Assembly: GCA_965222205.1 (NCBI GenBank)
Contig: OZ244932.1
Span: 1,364,001 to 1,428,000, forward strand
From: RHLJ01 sp965222205
GTDB taxonomy: Bacteria; Bacteroidota; Rhodothermia; Balneolales; Balneolaceae
Direction: 5' to 3'
DNA length: 64,000 bases
Shown here: positions 63,892 through 64,000 of the stretch, one piece after another
Numbering within the stretch: the first letter of the stretch is position 1
Layout of the letters: each line of letters opens with the position of its first letter
Notes under the pieces: model-generated
Told to the model about the DNA's origin: nothing
Seen by the model: only the letters and a program-made list of their open reading frames with translations
The model's database searches: none
Translations under genes and position numbers: made by a program

Positions 63892-64000
63892 ATGGAAAAA
63901 ATTGGCTTTACGAGAACAATATGTGTCTTATGTAGCATTGTTCTTGTTTCCTGTGCAGGAAGTAGTACAACTACAAAAACCCCTTCTGGTACTCCTTCTT
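63892..64000 (+). CDS. Lipoprotein, 3'-truncated by window edge
   Basis: The ATG at 63892 opens a frame to the window end (36 codons). It starts MEKIGFTRTICVLCSIVLVS followed by CAGSS, a lipoprotein signal with the lipidated Cys in LVSC. The remainder is Ser/Thr-rich and too short to name. It lies 35 bases after the nucleoside carrier gene. Confidence 0.6.
   Translation, partial: MEKIGFTRTICVLCSIVLVSCAGSSTTTKTPSGTPS

Noticed and set aside
1..64000. CRISPR arrays, tRNA or rRNA genes, prophage or IS elements
   Set aside because: I looked in all intergenic spaces and found no regularly spaced repeats, cloverleaf-like sequences, transposase or integrase genes.

Overview
The window looks like chromosomal DNA of a marine member of the Bacteroidota/Rhodothermota-Balneolota assemblage; I lean towards a Balneolaceae-like organism. 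This rests on gene content and signals, not on a marker-gene tree. The Bacteroidota-type signs are a SUF cluster ending in a DUF2480 gene, a DUF5686/carboxypeptidase-regulatory-domain outer membrane protein, paired energy transducer TonB genes, many single-barrel outer membrane proteins, and promoter candidates of the TTG/TTTG-N19-22-TAnnTTTG type. The ion-coupled carriers (NSS symporter, AbgT family, NupC-type) suit a saline habitat. Shine-Dalgarno-like sequences are present before some genes, and TTG or GTG starts are fairly common.

Layout. 1-5.3 kb: the 3' part of an HD hydrolase gene, a 7TM sensor PP2C phosphatase, a surface-antigen-type outer membrane barrel and mltG. 5.3-17 kb, all on the minus strand: an LpoA-like TPR plus periplasmic-binding-protein gene, the run efp-accB-accC-gcvH-guaA, an NSS transporter, a type I pullulanase and metG. 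17-17.4 kb: a 424-bp gene-free, inverted-repeat-rich spacer. 17.4-29.4 kb: AbgT transporter, SpoU methyltransferase, MFS efflux protein, greA, Nudix hydrolase, a second barrel, then a tight cluster ackA - lipoprotein - EamA permease - pta, followed by manA and a tautomerase. 29.6-36.2 kb: sufB-C-D-S, an Nfu-type carrier, a SufA-type carrier and DUF2480, with two palindromic repeat elements sitting inside the cluster. 36.2-37.9 kb: one unrecognised AT-rich gene on the opposite strand. 38-49.5 kb: SDR, type 2 IPP isomerase, polyprenyl synthase, bamD, nadD, LD-carboxypeptidase, the DUF5686 protein and a 1171-residue propeller-amidohydrolase. 49.5-54.8 kb: a D-threonine aldolase-like enzyme with a small barrel, then a five-gene run built on rimK. 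54.8-64 kb: two tonB genes, a response regulator, peroxiredoxin, der, a UvrD-type helicase, thymidine kinase with a NupC-type nucleoside carrier, and the start of a lipoprotein gene.

Most of the window is conserved housekeeping DNA. I saw no CRISPR array, insertion sequence, prophage, tRNA or rRNA gene. The less ordinary points are a lipoprotein that looks like a caspase fold without its catalytic His and Cys, lodged between ackA and pta; the AT-rich orphan gene at 36.3-37.9 kb; the rimK/retropepsin/aspartoacylase cassette; a family of palindromic intergenic elements that interrupts the suf cluster; and a thymidine kinase that has lost half of its zinc cysteines.
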